A stretch of 64,000 nucleotides of DNA from Mycobacterium sp. ELW1. GTDB taxonomy: Bacteria > Actinomycetota > Actinomycetes > Mycobacteriales > Mycobacteriaceae. Position 1 is the first letter of the stretch, and the number at the start of each line of letters is the position of its first letter. The notes beneath the pieces are model-generated. The model was not told the origin of the DNA. It made no database searches and was given only the letters and a program-made list of their open reading frames with translations. The translations under genes and the position numbers were made by a program. The DNA is taken from NCBI RefSeq assembly GCF_008329905.1, contig NZ_CP032155.1, forward strand, positions 930,001-994,000. Reading direction: 5' to 3'. Shown here piece after piece: positions 47,408-56,203 of the stretch.

Positions 47408-47986
47408 ATGCACAAGGGGTTCACGCTCGCAGCGGCAGTCGTAGCGGCGGCACTAACCGCGCCAATCGCCCACGCCGACAACCCAACCCCGTCACTCCCG
47501 CAGTTCGTCCCGCGCGAATCCGACTGGCAGCCCAACGTCGCCGTCTACCCGTACAACCTCTGGCAGAACCGCGTCACCCCCGAGCAAGTCACCGCCATGC
47601 GCGACTCCTGCCAATGGTTCAACGCCCAATACGACCAGTTGATGAGCCAAACGCTCGGCTTCCAAAAGCTCCTTGACAGCCAACACGACAACTGGCAGGC
47701 ACCCGCTGTCCAACAGGCCGCGAACACGATCGAGGCCAACCTCGACCAGTCGGCGGCCTTCCTCGATCCACGCGCCCATACACTCTTCATCGTGAACTAC
47801 CCCGACCAGAGCGAGTATTCGCCTGTCTACAACGGGGATTCGATGTACCACCTCTGGTATCAGCTCACCCAGATCAGCGACAACATGAAGCACCAGCTGC
47901 CCTCCGGTCAGCTCAACGCGCACATCGCCACCGCCAGCGTCTACGGCAACACCATCCGCGACTCCGGAGTGTGCGCCGGAGCCTGA
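47408..47986 (+). CDS. Secreted hypothetical protein, 192 aa
   Basis: ATG at 47408. Signal peptide at residues 1-22 (core LAAAVVAAALTAPIAHA, cleavage at AHADN). The mature part is rich in Gln, Asn and Tyr with two cysteines (DSCQWF and GVCAGA near the end). It has helical stretches such as QQAANTIEANLDQSAAFLDP. It resembles exported mycobacterial proteins of unknown function. It is followed by the DMT-type membrane gene after 22 bases. Confidence 0.7.
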   Translation: MHKGFTLAAAVVAAALTAPIAHADNPTPSLPQFVPRESDWQPNVAVYPYNLWQNRVTPEQVTAMRDSCQWFNAQYDQLMSQTLGFQKLLDSQHDNWQAPAVQQAANTIEANLDQSAAFLDPRAHTLFIVNYPDQSEYSPVYNGDSMYHLWYQLTQISDNMKHQLPSGQLNAHIATASVYGNTIRDSGVCAGA

Positions 47987-48008
47987 CGCCAGGCCGTAAC
48001 CTCGACCA

Positions 48009-48917
48009 ATGATGATCGGTGTAGCCGCAGCACTGCTGGCGTGCTTCGGCTACGGGGTCTCCTCGGTGCTGCAGGCCTACGGGGCGCGCCGGTCAGCAGC
48101 GGCAGCACGCGACCGCGGCGCCACCGGACACGTCACCGCCACCGGCGGACCGACCCTGCTCTCAACCCTGCACGCCGCCATCACCGCAGCCTTCATCGTC
48201 GGAATCGTCCTGGACGTCGTCGGCTTCGTCGGCAGCGCGGTCTCGGCGCGGCTGATTCCACTTTTCCTGTCCCAGACGATCATCAGCGCCAACCTCGTCG
48301 TCACCGCGGTACTGGGAATCGCGGTCCTCGGCATCGGATTGCGCCGTCGCGACTGGATCGCCATCGTCGCGGTGATCGCCTCGCTGTTCGTGCTCGGCCT
48401 CGGCTCCGGGGAGCGTGGTGAGGTGGACCCCGAGCGGCTTGTCCACTGGATCGTGCTCGCGGTGTCGGTGCTGATTTTGCTGGGCGGGATCGCACTCACA
48501 CGCATCCTCGGGTCGCGCAGTGCCGTCATGGCCGGACTGATCGCCGGCGTGCTGTTCGGCATGCTCGCGATCGGCGTGCGGGTGCTCGATGGCGTTGAGC
48601 CGTTTCAACCGTGGGTCCTGCTGGCCGACCCTGCCGCGTGGACGGTCGCCGTCGCCGGAGTCGGCGGCTTCTACCTGCACACCGTCGCGCTACAACTCGG
48701 CTCGGTGAACGGCGCCACCGCGGCCCTCGTCGTCGGCGAGACGGTGGTGCCCGGCATCGTCGGCGTCGCATTCCTCGGCGACAGCTCCCGGCCCGGGCTC
48801 GGCTGGGTGGTGGCTCTCGGATTCGTCGGAGCGGTTGTCGGCGCCGTGGCGGTCGCGGTTTTCGGCGCGATCGGTCATCAGACCGCACCCGAAACCGAAG
48901 TCCCGCAACCTACCTAA
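48009..48917 (+). CDS. DMT/EamA-like multi-pass membrane protein
   Basis: 302 residues with about nine or ten hydrophobic helices, beginning IGVAAALLACFGYGVSSVLQAYGARR. The arrangement of short helices with small residues, and the repeated half (TILG...GLIAGVLFGMLAIGVRVLDG), suits the drug/metabolite transporter superfamily, where mycobacterial members are usually annotated as EamA-like or integral membrane proteins. Substrate unknown. Its TAA stop overlaps the stop of the convergent DDN-type gene. Confidence 0.7.
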   Translation: MMIGVAAALLACFGYGVSSVLQAYGARRSAAAARDRGATGHVTATGGPTLLSTLHAAITAAFIVGIVLDVVGFVGSAVSARLIPLFLSQTIISANLVVTAVLGIAVLGIGLRRRDWIAIVAVIASLFVLGLGSGERGEVDPERLVHWIVLAVSVLILLGGIALTRILGSRSAVMAGLIAGVLFGMLAIGVRVLDGVEPFQPWVLLADPAAWTVAVAGVGGFYLHTVALQLGSVNGATAALVVGETVVPGIVGVAFLGDSSRPGLGWVVALGFVGAVVGAVAVAVFGAIGHQTAPETEVPQPT

Positions 48918-49393
48918 GCGGCCGTGAACCGAATCGCCGCCAGCTTGTTCACCTCGACCGCCTCGGCGAACTCCGCTAAGGACGGCATCCGGTCGTCACG
49001 GAACTGCAGCCCCATCATCCGCTGCGCCCGCTTGGCCCCATACGAGATAGCGCACCGATGGAACAAATCAGCCGTCAACGCCCGATCCTCGATCAGCTCG
49101 CCCCGCATCGGCGTCTCGCGCCCGTCGTAGAGCACCGTCGCTGCTGCGCCGCTGCGGAAGTTCAGCTTCCACACGCTCCCGATCAACGCGTACAGATCGC
49201 CATCGATCCAATGCGCAGAGACCGGCACCACGAACTCCCGACCGGTCTTGCGTCCCTTGAACGACAGCACCATGAATTGCTTACGCAACCCGCCAGCCAA
49301 CGGGGTGCGCAACAGATACCGCATGAGCGGGTTGACGGCCCGCATGATCGCGTCTGGCGGGGGCGCCGTCGTGATCGCCGCTGACTTATCCAC
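48914..49393 (-). CDS. DDN/nitroreductase-fold F420-binding family protein
   Basis: 159 residues from the GTG at 49393; the frame can be extended to 49477 or shortened to ATG 49345. The core LRTPLAGGLRKQFMVLSFKGRKTGREFVVPVSAHWIDGDLYAL is the split beta-barrel pattern of the deazaflavin (F420)-dependent nitroreductase / DUF385 family: G-R-K-T-G then a beta-strand and a [DG]-x-x-Y-x-[LV] strand. Members reduce quinones or nitroaromatics with F420H2. The substrate here is unknown. Divergent from the GH16 gene across about 100 bases. Confidence 0.75.
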   Translation of the reverse strand: MDKSAAITTAPPPDAIMRAVNPLMRYLLRTPLAGGLRKQFMVLSFKGRKTGREFVVPVSAHWIDGDLYALIGSVWKLNFRSGAAATVLYDGRETPMRGELIEDRALTADLFHRCAISYGAKRAQRMMGLQFRDDRMPSLAEFAEAVEVNKLAAIRFTAA

Positions 49394-49493
49394 GGACCAA
49401 CGGTACGTCCGCAACCCGCATAACCGCAGGTCATTCGCTACACAGCCGACGGCAAGGTTGCACCTCGGCACACGCAACGGCTTTCATGGGGTG

Positions 49494-50302
49494 ATGGATC
49501 GTCGTCAGATGCTCATGACCACCGGCCTCGGCCTCCTGGTCGCCGCCACCAAGATCCCGCAGGCCAACGCCGCACCGACCACATCCGCCCCACAGGCCCC
49601 GGCCCCGCAGAACTACATCTTCCACGACGAGTTCGACGGCCCCGCCGGCTCGGCTCCCGACCCGTCGAAGTGGACCACCGCCCTGGCCCGCGAATCGATG
49701 GAAGACCCCACCTTCTGGGAGCTGCCCCAAAACGTCGGCCAGTACCGCGACGACCGTCGCAACGTCTACCTCGACGGCAACTCCAACCTCGTCTTCCACG
49801 CCGCCAAAGACGGGCCCACCTACTACAGCGGCAAGATCTTCGGGAAGTGGCAGGGCGGCATCGGCCACACCTGGGAAGCCCGCATGAAGCTGGACTGCCT
49901 GACCCCGGCTGCTGGCCCGCCTTCTACCTCTCCAACGAAAGCCCCGTCAACGGCGGCGAAGTCGACGTCATGGAGTGGTACGGCAACGGCAAGTGGGCAC
50001 CCGGCACCGCCGTGCACGCCAAGCTCAACGGTGGCGAACACGTCAGCCAGACCATCTCCGTCGATAGCGCCTGGCACACCTGGCGCGTCGTGTGGGACGA
50101 CGCGGGTATGAGCTTCTCCAAGGATGGCGCGGCGCCCTACTTCACCGTGCCGGCCCGCTCACTTCCGGACTGGCAGTTCAACGATCCCGGCTACACGATG
50201 ATGCCCGTGTTCGACCTCGCGGTCGCCGGATCCGGCGGCGGCGATCCGACCGGCGGCAGTTACCCGGCCAACATGCTGATCGACTACATCCGCGTCTGGT
50301 AG
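49494..50302 (+). pseudogene. Tat-exported GH16 glucanase gene, broken by a one-base frameshift
   Basis: The reading frame starts at ATG 49494 with a Tat signal (DRRQMLMTTGLGLLVAA, cleavage near QANAAP). The GH16 barrel begins with IFHDEFDGPAGS. The frame shifts at the C run 49903-49906: upstream reads ARMKLDCLTP, while the other frame continues as PGCWPAFYLSNESPVNGG, then the catalytic GEVDVMEW motif (E-x-D-x-x-E) and ends in YIRVW at 50302. Adding one C to the run joins the two parts into a 269-residue protein, close to mycobacterial GH16 proteins such as Rv0315. Either a genuine recent mutation or a base-calling error. Catalytic residues are intact apart from the shift. Confidence 0.85.
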
Positions 50303-50420
50303 TTGCTTCATCGAGACTGCGCTCAGATCGTAATTCGGCGAGAATTGAAGATCTGGATGCAGTCTCGATGCGCAGACCGCAGAGTCGAAGTCCCAGACCC
50401 GGACTGGGGTAAGCGCTTGT

Positions 50421-50456
50421 CCAGAGCGTGATATCGCCGGTGATATCACGTTCTGG
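50421..50456. promoter_or_regulatory. Strong inverted repeat in a 324-base gene-free spacer
   Basis: Two 15-base arms (CCAGAGCGTGATATC and GATATCACGTTCTGG) around a 6-base loop, with one mismatch. The spacer 50303-50626 lies between the ends of the GH16 gene and the lipase-like gene, which converge here, and holds no gene. The repeat could be a bidirectional terminator or a protein-binding site. There is no T-run, which argues for a binding site or a mycobacterial-type hairpin terminator. Confidence 0.5.
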
Positions 50457-50626
50457 AACAACGTCATACCACTAGGAGCGCCCACATTCGATTGGCCGAC
50501 ACCAACGTCGAGCGTGCGGGCTATCGGTGAAACCGCCGCCGAAAATCGACAAGAGCCCACACTCTCGGCGGGTAGACGGTGGAAGTCGATGGCCGCGATG
50601 ATCTCCTTCATCGGCCTCCCTTCGCG

Positions 50627-52222
50627 CTATGGCGCAATCAGCTGCCCCGCGTCCGAAGCCGCCTGCAGCAGTTGGGAAATGGTCAGCGCGCCGTAACCCG
50701 TCTCCACGGGACCCATCGGCAACCCCAGCCACGGCACCACCGTCGGATCCGGGTCGACGTCGAGGTTGTACGCCTGCATGCCCGGCAGATGATGCTCGAA
50801 GAAATTACCCAGCGTGTCGACCATGAAGATCAGATCGCCGATCGGGCCGTAGCCATACAACGCCGACGCATTGAACAGCGGCGCAACGGCATTCGGGTCG
50901 CCGATCATCACGATCGCGCCGTAGTGCGGCTTGCTCCCGCCGGCGGGCACATAGCTCGGCATGAACGGCTGCAGACCCGGGAGATCGGTAGCGAAGTACG
51001 CCGCCGGGTCACCATAGGTCTCGATGTTGACGAACCCGGAGTCGGCGCCGTTGCCCGCGACGATGGTGTTGATACCTGGACTCTCGAAGCCGATGCCGTC
51101 CAAACCCGTCTGCTGCGCAACGTATTCGGCCTCCCAACCGCCCAGTGAGTGGCCGGTGACGAAGATGTCAGACGCGCTGTAACCCTGCAGGGCAGCGTCG
51201 GCCTGTACCCGTTGCGCGAAGGCCAGCGCGTCGATGAAAGCCCGCGGAGTCGTGTGGGTGTAGAGGACCTGCAGGTCGGTGACGATCTGCGAGATGGCGA
51301 TCAGCGGGTTGAACAACAGGTTCGTCCCGCCGGTGGTGCCCTGATAGGCGATGATGATCTGATTCTGCGGGGTCACCCACACCTGCGCTCGCTCGCCCGA
51401 CAGGATGTTGGTGGACGTGACCGGTACCCCGTTGACGGTGAACGGCCGCAATCCGCCCGGCACACCGCCCAGCACGTATTCCGCCGCGGCGGCGTTGAGG
51501 AATTGCGCGACGGTCGGCGTCAGTGCGGTCGTCGGTCCGGTGTAGGTCATGGTGGGCGGCACCGGTTGCGTGGTCGGGGTGGCGTCCAGTCCCACCGCGT
51601 GCTCGATTCTCCGGAACACCGCGAAAATCAGGTTGTCGAACGGCGCGAAGTCGAGGGGGCTTTGCGGGCCGCCGACCGCGGCGGTGAGGTCGAGCGACTG
51701 CAGCACGGTGTTGACGATGTGGCCGGGCAGTGCGATCAGCTTGGCGATCGGGGACAGCGGTGCCGGGGGAGTCGGCGTCGTCGACGAGGTGACCGTCGCC
51801 GCGAGCGCAGCGCTTGCCGTGGGCTTCCTCGCCGTGGTCGCCACGGCACGGGTGGACGTGGCTGACGCTTCCGTACCCGGTGTGGGCGCGCTGATCGGAA
51901 TGGTGACCGCGGACGCACTCGCCGAAGCAGTCGAGTTACCTTGCGACGCAGTCGAACCCGGTTGCATCGCCGAGCGGCGGGCCGTCGCAAGGCTGCCGCC
52001 ACGATGACTGTCGCGGCCGCTGGCCGCTTTCCTCGGGCCGCTCGCCTGCGACTGACTTGACGACGTCGACGACGACCCGGCGTGGCCGGTATCGGCCCAG
52101 GCCGCAGCTTGCCCGCCGACGGTTCCGATGCCCAACCCGATGCCCACCGCAAGCGTGGCCAGGCCGCAGCGCGACGCTGTCCGCTTCCGTTGGCTGGCGC
52201 GGCGCTGCGTTCGTACCGTCAT
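50627..52222 (-). CDS. Secreted lipase-like alpha/beta hydrolase
   Basis: 531 residues. Basic N-terminus and long signal sequence (core LATLAVGIGLGIGTVGGQAAAWA, cleavage about residue 44). A low-complexity Ser/Ala/Thr/Pro linker covers about 45-155. The catalytic domain follows with the nucleophile elbow FVTGHSLGGWEAEY (Ser in GHSLG) and a GFESPGINT strand, as in class 3 lipases. Downstream Asp and His candidates (ETYGDPAAYF; NFFEHHLPG) could complete the triad. Surface-linked lipases of this form are common in mycobacteria. The 134 bases upstream separate it from the TetR gene. Confidence 0.8.
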   Translation of the reverse strand: MTVRTQRRASQRKRTASRCGLATLAVGIGLGIGTVGGQAAAWADTGHAGSSSTSSSQSQASGPRKAASGRDSHRGGSLATARRSAMQPGSTASQGNSTASASASAVTIPISAPTPGTEASATSTRAVATTARKPTASAALAATVTSSTTPTPPAPLSPIAKLIALPGHIVNTVLQSLDLTAAVGGPQSPLDFAPFDNLIFAVFRRIEHAVGLDATPTTQPVPPTMTYTGPTTALTPTVAQFLNAAAAEYVLGGVPGGLRPFTVNGVPVTSTNILSGERAQVWVTPQNQIIIAYQGTTGGTNLLFNPLIAISQIVTDLQVLYTHTTPRAFIDALAFAQRVQADAALQGYSASDIFVTGHSLGGWEAEYVAQQTGLDGIGFESPGINTIVAGNGADSGFVNIETYGDPAAYFATDLPGLQPFMPSYVPAGGSKPHYGAIVMIGDPNAVAPLFNASALYGYGPIGDLIFMVDTLGNFFEHHLPGMQAYNLDVDPDPTVVPWLGLPMGPVETGYGALTISQLLQAASDAGQLIAP

Positions 52223-52356
52223 CGATCCCCATATTCCGTCACGGTGGCTCTACGTTTGCTGACGACGATATGACAACGGGAGATGTCGGTCTCGATTTTG
52301 ACTGCCAAACCTGCGCGACACGCATCGAGCACGAAGTCCGTCCACAGTCGCCACCT

Positions 52357-53577
52357 TTAGCGACGCCGCACCGGCCGGCCTAGCAGCGTGACTTCCATCA
52401 GTCGGCGGATCGTCGCGACCGAATCAGGCCCGGCCTCACGGGCGAACAGCCGCCGGAAGTCGACCGTCAACGCGAACGCCGCACCCACTGCGTACCTCGC
52501 CGCGCCGATCTTCATCTCAGGACGGGCCGCCGTCACCAGCCGCGCCCAGGCGTCCATCGTCGAGTGCTCGATGGTCTCGAGCACCCGCAGATCCTGCTCC
52601 GGAACATTGTGTCGCTCTGTGTAATACACGTACGGCAGATCCGGCCACTCCATCACCCGGCCGAGGTACTCGTCGACCAAGTCGTCGAGCGTCTCCTCCG
52701 GATCGGAGTTGCGCGACAACGCATCCGCGGTATCACTGGAATGCCGGTCGGCGGCCCGCCGGTATGCCAGCGCCAAGATGTCCGCCTTACCCGGGAACGA
52801 CCGGTACAAACCCGACGCCTGAATGCCGATCGTCGACGCGATGTCCTCCATGCTCGTGTTGCGGTAGCCGTTCTCGTAGAACAACCGGACCGACTCGAAG
52901 AGCACGTGCTCGTACATCCCGGCCTCGGCGCCCACCACCAGAGGCGCGGGACGGGCAGCGCCCCCGCGCCGCCCGGCAGGCAACTCGGCGGCCAGAACAT
53001 CACCGGTCATCGTGCACAGACAAGTGCGGATATCGCCTGCCGCGAGCGGATTGGAGTGATCGGTGATGCTGCCGATGACGGTCAGAGCCGCTGCCGACAG
53101 TGTCCACGCCTGGCTCGGCCGCAATTTGGGCCTCAGCTTCAGCAGTGGACGATGCATGCGCTCGTTCACCACTTTGAGTTGGTGGACCAGGATCCCGCGG
53201 TCAACTTCTTTGAGATAACGCGCTTCCCAGCGATACAGCCCTCCAGCCGCCCGGTTGGCGATGGTGGCGTCGACCAACGCAGAGGTCAACGCCTGCAACG
53301 TCATTGCCGGATCGTCGTCCGCATCGTCGGCGAACGCGGTGACGTCGACCAGCATCTGACTCAGCCCCAGCACGGCGTCGCGGAACAGGTCGTACTTGCT
53401 GGGGGAGTGGCGATACAGCGCGGCGGGCGTGATGCCGACCCGCGCGGCGATGTCCTCCATACTGACGGCGTGGTAGCCCTGCGACCCGAACGCATCGGTC
53501 GACGCGCGCGCTATCTGCGCCTTGCGATCCTTTGGCCGGCGCCGAACAGCGGGGTCGCCTTCTGACACGGATTCCAC
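52357..53577 (-). CDS. Mce3R-like regulator with two TetR domains
   Basis: 406 residues, GTG start six bases after the last mce-operon gene ends. Two TetR helix-turn-helix domains in one chain: the first at about 17-66 (AFGSQGYHAVSMEDIAARVGITPAALYRH), the second at about 215-275 (LFYENGYRNTSMEDIASTIGIQASGLYRS). Each is followed by a ligand-binding-type helical region. M. tuberculosis Mce3R, which represses mce3, is of this rare double-TetR type and of the same length as I recall it. Position at the tail of an mce operon suggests it regulates this operon, but orthology to Mce3R cannot be shown here. Confidence 0.82.
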   Translation of the reverse strand: MESVSEGDPAVRRRPKDRKAQIARASTDAFGSQGYHAVSMEDIAARVGITPAALYRHSPSKYDLFRDAVLGLSQMLVDVTAFADDADDDPAMTLQALTSALVDATIANRAAGGLYRWEARYLKEVDRGILVHQLKVVNERMHRPLLKLRPKLRPSQAWTLSAAALTVIGSITDHSNPLAAGDIRTCLCTMTGDVLAAELPAGRRGGAARPAPLVVGAEAGMYEHVLFESVRLFYENGYRNTSMEDIASTIGIQASGLYRSFPGKADILALAYRRAADRHSSDTADALSRNSDPEETLDDLVDEYLGRVMEWPDLPYVYYTERHNVPEQDLRVLETIEHSTMDAWARLVTAARPEMKIGAARYAVGAAFALTVDFRRLFAREAGPDSVATIRRLMEVTLLGRPVRRR

Positions 53578-53583
53578 GCTAGA

Positions 53584-54360
53584 TCACACCCCACCGAATT
53601 CTGGTCGTAGCACCGAACTCAACGCCGACAGCGGGATGTGCGCCTGCACGGCGCCGCCATCCATCGACCACTGCATGACGCCCGGGGTGTAGTTGATCGG
53701 CGAATCGTGCGCCACCGGATAGTCCGGCATGTAGAGGATCAGTTCGTCACCGGACAGTGCCCACGCCTTGTATCCGCCGGAGTACACCTTGTCCGGTCCC
53801 CACCGGTCCGCCACGAACGGATAGCTGCCCGCCTGATGCGGCGGCGCCGCCGCATCCAAAGCATCGGTGATGAACGGCTCACCCAGCGAGGCGATCGCGC
53901 CGAAGCCCACCCCGGGCTTCAGCACATCGGCCAGACCCAGCCGAACCCCGCGACCCATGTCCCAGGTGAACGTGCGAAAGGCGTTGTTGGGCTTGGGCCC
54001 GTCAGCGTGGTAGTCCTCGTGGAACACCACGCTGAGCACGTCACCGCGCTGCAGGATCTGGAAGTTCTCCTCGCCGAAGCTGTCGGCCACCATGTGCACG
54101 CCAACCGTGCGCCAGTTGTCGACGAGCTGTGTCAGGTAGTCCCGGATGGTCGGGCCGGTGACGGGGTTGTCGACCAGATCTCCGGGCACCGCCACCTTGA
54201 TGTCACGCACGGCCTTGCGCTCCGACAGCACCGAGGTGTGGCAGTACGCGCCGTCCCAGTCGGCCCCCAGGCCGGAGCAGAAGTCCGGTGCCGACGCGCC
54301 GGCCACCGGAGCCGCCACCAGCGCGCCCGCAGTGAGAACGCCGAACAACCGCCCAAGCAT
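53584..54360 (-). CDS. Secreted MVL/mannan-binding-type protein at the end of the mce operon
   Basis: 258 residues from the ATG at 54360, which overlaps the upstream stop by one base (TGATG); the longer open frame to 54777 is Arg/Gly-rich shadow sequence. Signal peptide at residues 1-22 (LFGVLTAGALVAAPVAGASA). The mature N-terminus FCSGLGADWDGAYCHTSV resembles the lectin-like MVL motif in mycobacterial mannan-binding family proteins. Further on, VVFHEDYHADGPKPNNAFRTFTWDM and LGLADVLKPG resemble DUF3298/RsiV-type domains. Probably acts in the cell envelope. The domain names come from memory of these families and are moderately sure. Confidence 0.7.
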   Translation of the reverse strand: MLGRLFGVLTAGALVAAPVAGASAPDFCSGLGADWDGAYCHTSVLSERKAVRDIKVAVPGDLVDNPVTGPTIRDYLTQLVDNWRTVGVHMVADSFGEENFQILQRGDVLSVVFHEDYHADGPKPNNAFRTFTWDMGRGVRLGLADVLKPGVGFGAIASLGEPFITDALDAAAPPHQAGSYPFVADRWGPDKVYSGGYKAWALSGDELILYMPDYPVAHDSPINYTPGVMQWSMDGGAVQAHIPLSALSSVLRPEFGGV

Positions 54361-54941
54361 CAGGGGAGTTCGACTTTGCTTGCCCGCCAGGCTCCGTCGA
54401 CCTTTTCCATCGTCATCTTGACTCGGCTGCGGTCGATGCGCGGATCCGGCGCCGCCTTGTTGGCCACCGTCTGGTCGACGAACATCAGCACGACCACCTT
54501 GTCGGGCGTCGCCGACTTGACCGCCGAATCGATCACCACGCCGTGCGCGGTGGCCTTGTTGTCCAGCAGCAGCTGACGCAGCTGTGCGCTGGATTGCGAG
54601 TACATGTCTTTGAATTCGCCGGTCGCGCCGTTGAGCACGTCCGCGAAGTTCTGGTCGACGTTGTTGGAGTCGATGCTCGTCAGCACCTGTGCGTAGCGCA
54701 CGGCCGCCGCCTGCCCATCCCGTGAGGCCACCTCGACCCGGTGGTCCTGCCACGCCTGCCAGCCCAGGACGCCGCACCCCGCGAGCAACGCAACGATCAA
54801 CGCGCCCAGCAACACTCGCCGGATCAGCGGCCAGCGCCGCCGCGGTGGCTGCTCCGCGGCGGGCTCGTCGGCTGCCCCCTCGGCGGCCGAGACCTCCACC
54901 TCGGGATCGGTATCGGGCTCGATGTCAGTGGTAGCGGTCAC
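54360..54941 (-). CDS. Mce-associated membrane protein
   Basis: 193 residues from the GTG at 54941, which follows AAAGGAG at good spacing; the frame to 55274 is shadow of mceF. An acidic N-terminal tail precedes one membrane helix (about residues 45-67, VLLGALIVALLAGCGVLGW), then a mixed alpha/beta extracytoplasmic domain with the SNTF2-like pattern VRYAQVLTSIDSNNVDQNFADVLNGATGEF. This is the standard Mce-associated (Mas/Mam) protein that sits after mceF and is thought to stabilise the Mce transporter. Co-transcribed with mceF (11 bases between). Confidence 0.88.
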   Translation of the reverse strand: MTATTDIEPDTDPEVEVSAAEGAADEPAAEQPPRRRWPLIRRVLLGALIVALLAGCGVLGWQAWQDHRVEVASRDGQAAAVRYAQVLTSIDSNNVDQNFADVLNGATGEFKDMYSQSSAQLRQLLLDNKATAHGVVIDSAVKSATPDKVVVLMFVDQTVANKAAPDPRIDRSRVKMTMEKVDGAWRASKVELP

Positions 54942-54952
54942 CGTAATCTCCT

Positions 54953-56203
54953 TTAGCTCGGCGGTTCGATCGGCAGCACCGGGCCGCCATAGGGGGTCGG
55001 AATGGTGTAGCGGCCCTTCGGTGTCGGGTCCGTTGTGGCACCCAGATCGGCACCCGGCGGGGGGCCGGCAGTGTCGTCGCCTGCCGGCCGCGGAGCGTTC
55101 TTCGCGCCCCGGATCAGCACGGCCGGATCGTCGTCGCGGCAGTACGTGTACAGGTAGGGCTCGGGGTAGTCGGCCGACGACGCAGGGCGCCGAGGCGTGC
55201 CGTAATCGCATGCGTAGCGCGGGTAGATGTCGGCGGTCGCCCACAGGCCGTGGTCGTGCATCACGGTGCTCCACGCGTCAAGCAGTGACCCGCGGTAGTC
55301 CGGGAACAGCGCGTTGAGGGCCGGCACCCGGACGTACAGCAGCTGCGACGCGGTGGCCATGCTGGTCAACAGTCCCACCATGGTGTCCGAGTTGTCGGTG
55401 AACAGAGTGTCGGTGGCCGAAAGAGTCTGCGGCGTCTGGTCAACCAACCGCCGATACCCGTCGACCATCTTGTTCACCCCGACGAAGGTTCGGCTGAGGT
55501 TGCCGGTGGTCACCGCGATGCCCGCATTCTTCTCGGCCGCCGTCGTCAGCACGATCCGGCTGGTCCGCAGAATGCTCGTGGTCTGCGGCAGAACCGAATC
55601 CAGTGTGGACAGCAGGAAGGTGCCGCCGTCGATGATGTCGGCCAGCTTCTGCGGGCCTTGGTTGGTGAGGCTGAGCTCCTTCTTGATCAGCTCGAGCTTG
55701 GCCGGGTCGACCTGCTTCAGCATGCCGTCCGCGTGGGCGAGGACGTCGGCAAGGCTGACCGGCACCGACGTCTTGCTCTGCGCGATCACGCTGCCGTCGT
55801 GCAGATACGGGCCTGCGTCGGAATCCGGTGCGAATTCGATGTACTGCTCCCCGGCGGGCGAGAGCCCCGACACCCGCACCGGACTCGCGGCGGGGATCTG
55901 TACGTCCGAACGCACCGTGGCCACCGCATTGACCCCGTTGGGTGTGATCGCCAGCGACTGCACCCGCCCGATCGCCACTCCCCGCAGCGTGACGTCCTGA
56001 TTGGGCAGCAGCCCGCCGGATTCCGACAATTGGATTGTCACCCGGTACGCCGAGTCGAACGGCGACACCCGCAACGCACCGAGCATCACGTACGCGGCAC
56101 CGACCACCAGTGTCATCACCAAACCCGCTGTCGACAGCCACAATCGATGCCGATAACCGAATCCGACCACCCGCACGACCCGGTCGGCTGCGTAAGAGAT
56201 CAT
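54953..56203 (-). CDS. mceF: MceF family substrate-binding protein
   Basis: 416 residues. One N-terminal membrane helix (LWLSTAGLVMTLVVGAAYVML, about 20-40) and the MCE domain (about 45-125, with LLPNQDVTLRGVAIGRVQSL). A helical region follows to about 330. The C-terminal segment ACDYGTPRRP...YCRDDDPAVLIRGAKNAPRP and the Pro-rich tail are typical of MceF. MCE proteins form a hexameric tunnel that moves lipid or sterol substrates through the envelope to the YrbE permease. The ATG would overlap the restored mceE stop by four bases (ATGA). Confidence 0.93.
   Translation of the reverse strand: MISYAADRVVRVVGFGYRHRLWLSTAGLVMTLVVGAAYVMLGALRVSPFDSAYRVTIQLSESGGLLPNQDVTLRGVAIGRVQSLAITPNGVNAVATVRSDVQIPAASPVRVSGLSPAGEQYIEFAPDSDAGPYLHDGSVIAQSKTSVPVSLADVLAHADGMLKQVDPAKLELIKKELSLTNQGPQKLADIIDGGTFLLSTLDSVLPQTTSILRTSRIVLTTAAEKNAGIAVTTGNLSRTFVGVNKMVDGYRRLVDQTPQTLSATDTLFTDNSDTMVGLLTSMATASQLLYVRVPALNALFPDYRGSLLDAWSTVMHDHGLWATADIYPRYACDYGTPRRPASSADYPEPYLYTYCRDDDPAVLIRGAKNAPRPAGDDTAGPPPGADLGATTDPTPKGRYTIPTPYGGPVLPIEPPS

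Noticed and set aside
53584-54777. A 397-aa form of the last mce-operon gene
   Set aside because: The first 139 residues are Gly/Arg-rich shadow of the Mce-associated gene; the ATG at 54360 starts a clean signal peptide.
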